From Hermatobates lingyangjiaoensis (lineage: Eukaryota; Arthropoda; Insecta; Hemiptera; Hermatobatidae), in NCBI GenBank assembly GCA_026182355.1, contig JAPFBL010000538.1:124001-188000 (forward strand): DNA of 64,000 bases. Direction: 5' to 3'. Of the stretch, positions 63,777 to 64,000 are shown in pieces. Made by a program: the position numbers and the translations under genes. Under the pieces are notes generated by a model. The model had not been told where the DNA came from. It was given only the letters and a program-made list of their open reading frames with translations, and made no database searches. How positions within the stretch are numbered: the first letter of the stretch is position 1; each line of letters opens with the position of its first letter.

Positions 63777-64000
63777 TTATCGTTCAATAAAATTATACGA
63801 GTGTCTCCTATCTACAACCCCGTTAAATGTTATCCCTAATTGATTTTCTTTATAACTTGCAATATAATCGTCTGTTAACACATCCAAGTATCTTCGAGGA
63901 AGTATAAGAGAAGCAAACAAGTTCGTCTTATATGGAATAATATAGCCAAAACACTCGGTCCAAATCTTGTCGTGATTTTTTTCAACTTTACTATGTCATA
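63777..64000 (-). CDS. Polinton ORF, C-terminal end only (runs out of the window)
   Basis: In the minus strand one frame is open from the window edge to a TAA at 63777-63779, with the visible part containing ECFGYIIPYKTNLFASL, ILPRRYLDVLTDDY and GVVDRRHSYNFIER. It ends within a few bases of the polymerase start. I do not recognise the family, but the density and position make a real gene likely. The start lies right of base 64000. Confidence 0.55.

Overview
Kind of sequence. This is a window of an animal (metazoan) nuclear genome. It is AT-rich, has long introns with GT/AG borders, and is crowded with decayed transposable elements, (TA)n tracts and minisatellites. I see no bacterial genes. 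The species cannot be fixed from the sequence. The mix of Penelope-like elements, Jockey-type LINEs, hAT elements and a Polinton suggests an invertebrate, perhaps a lophotrochozoan, but that is a guess.

Layout. (1) 577-42581, plus strand: the 3' half of one host gene, ASPM (abnormal spindle). Seven exons (577-794, 5256-5378, 7686-11459, 15176-15365, 16890-17071, 38407-38538, 42384-42581) join with consistent phases and end in a stop codon; the 5' half lies left of the window. Exon 7686-11459 carries a homogeneous array of 40 IQ repeats of exactly 81 bp. (2) The introns hold most of the repeats: a hAT element with a perfect 8-bp target duplication (4106-5134), long palindromes attached to (TA)n tracts, Penelope-like fragments, and a 9.6-kb, 84-bp minisatellite (23846-33454) inside one 21-kb intron. 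That intron also carries a gag-like LINE ORF1 split by a second hAT-like element (33850-35827). (3) 40380-41815: two Jockey-type reverse transcriptase fragments in opposite orientation, inside the last ASPM intron. (4) 42740-43700, minus strand: an intronless, broken copy of an HNF4-type nuclear receptor, just past the ASPM stop. (5) 43700-50000: gene-poor repeats. (6) About 50100 to the window end: a decayed Polinton/Maverick (adintovirus-like) element with phospholipase A2, integrase, packaging ATPase, pX-like protein, adenain-type protease, minor and major capsid proteins, a BIR-containing ORF and pieces of a protein-primed DNA polymerase B. Several of its genes are frameshifted.

How it fits together. 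ASPM is the only apparently functional host gene. The Polinton has the usual virus-like set (integration, replication, packaging, capsid), but its breaks mean this copy is probably dead.

Two observations stand out. First, about 20 short modules from many unrelated-looking repeat families share one architecture: CTGANGA, one unpaired base, a hairpin, then GAAA. This resembles the hammerhead ribozyme core known from Penelope-like elements, and several copies sit exactly between a Penelope 3' end and a new Penelope 5' start. Second, the Polinton carries two copies of an uncharacterised protein family, and one of them is fused to a BIR (inhibitor-of-apoptosis) domain.
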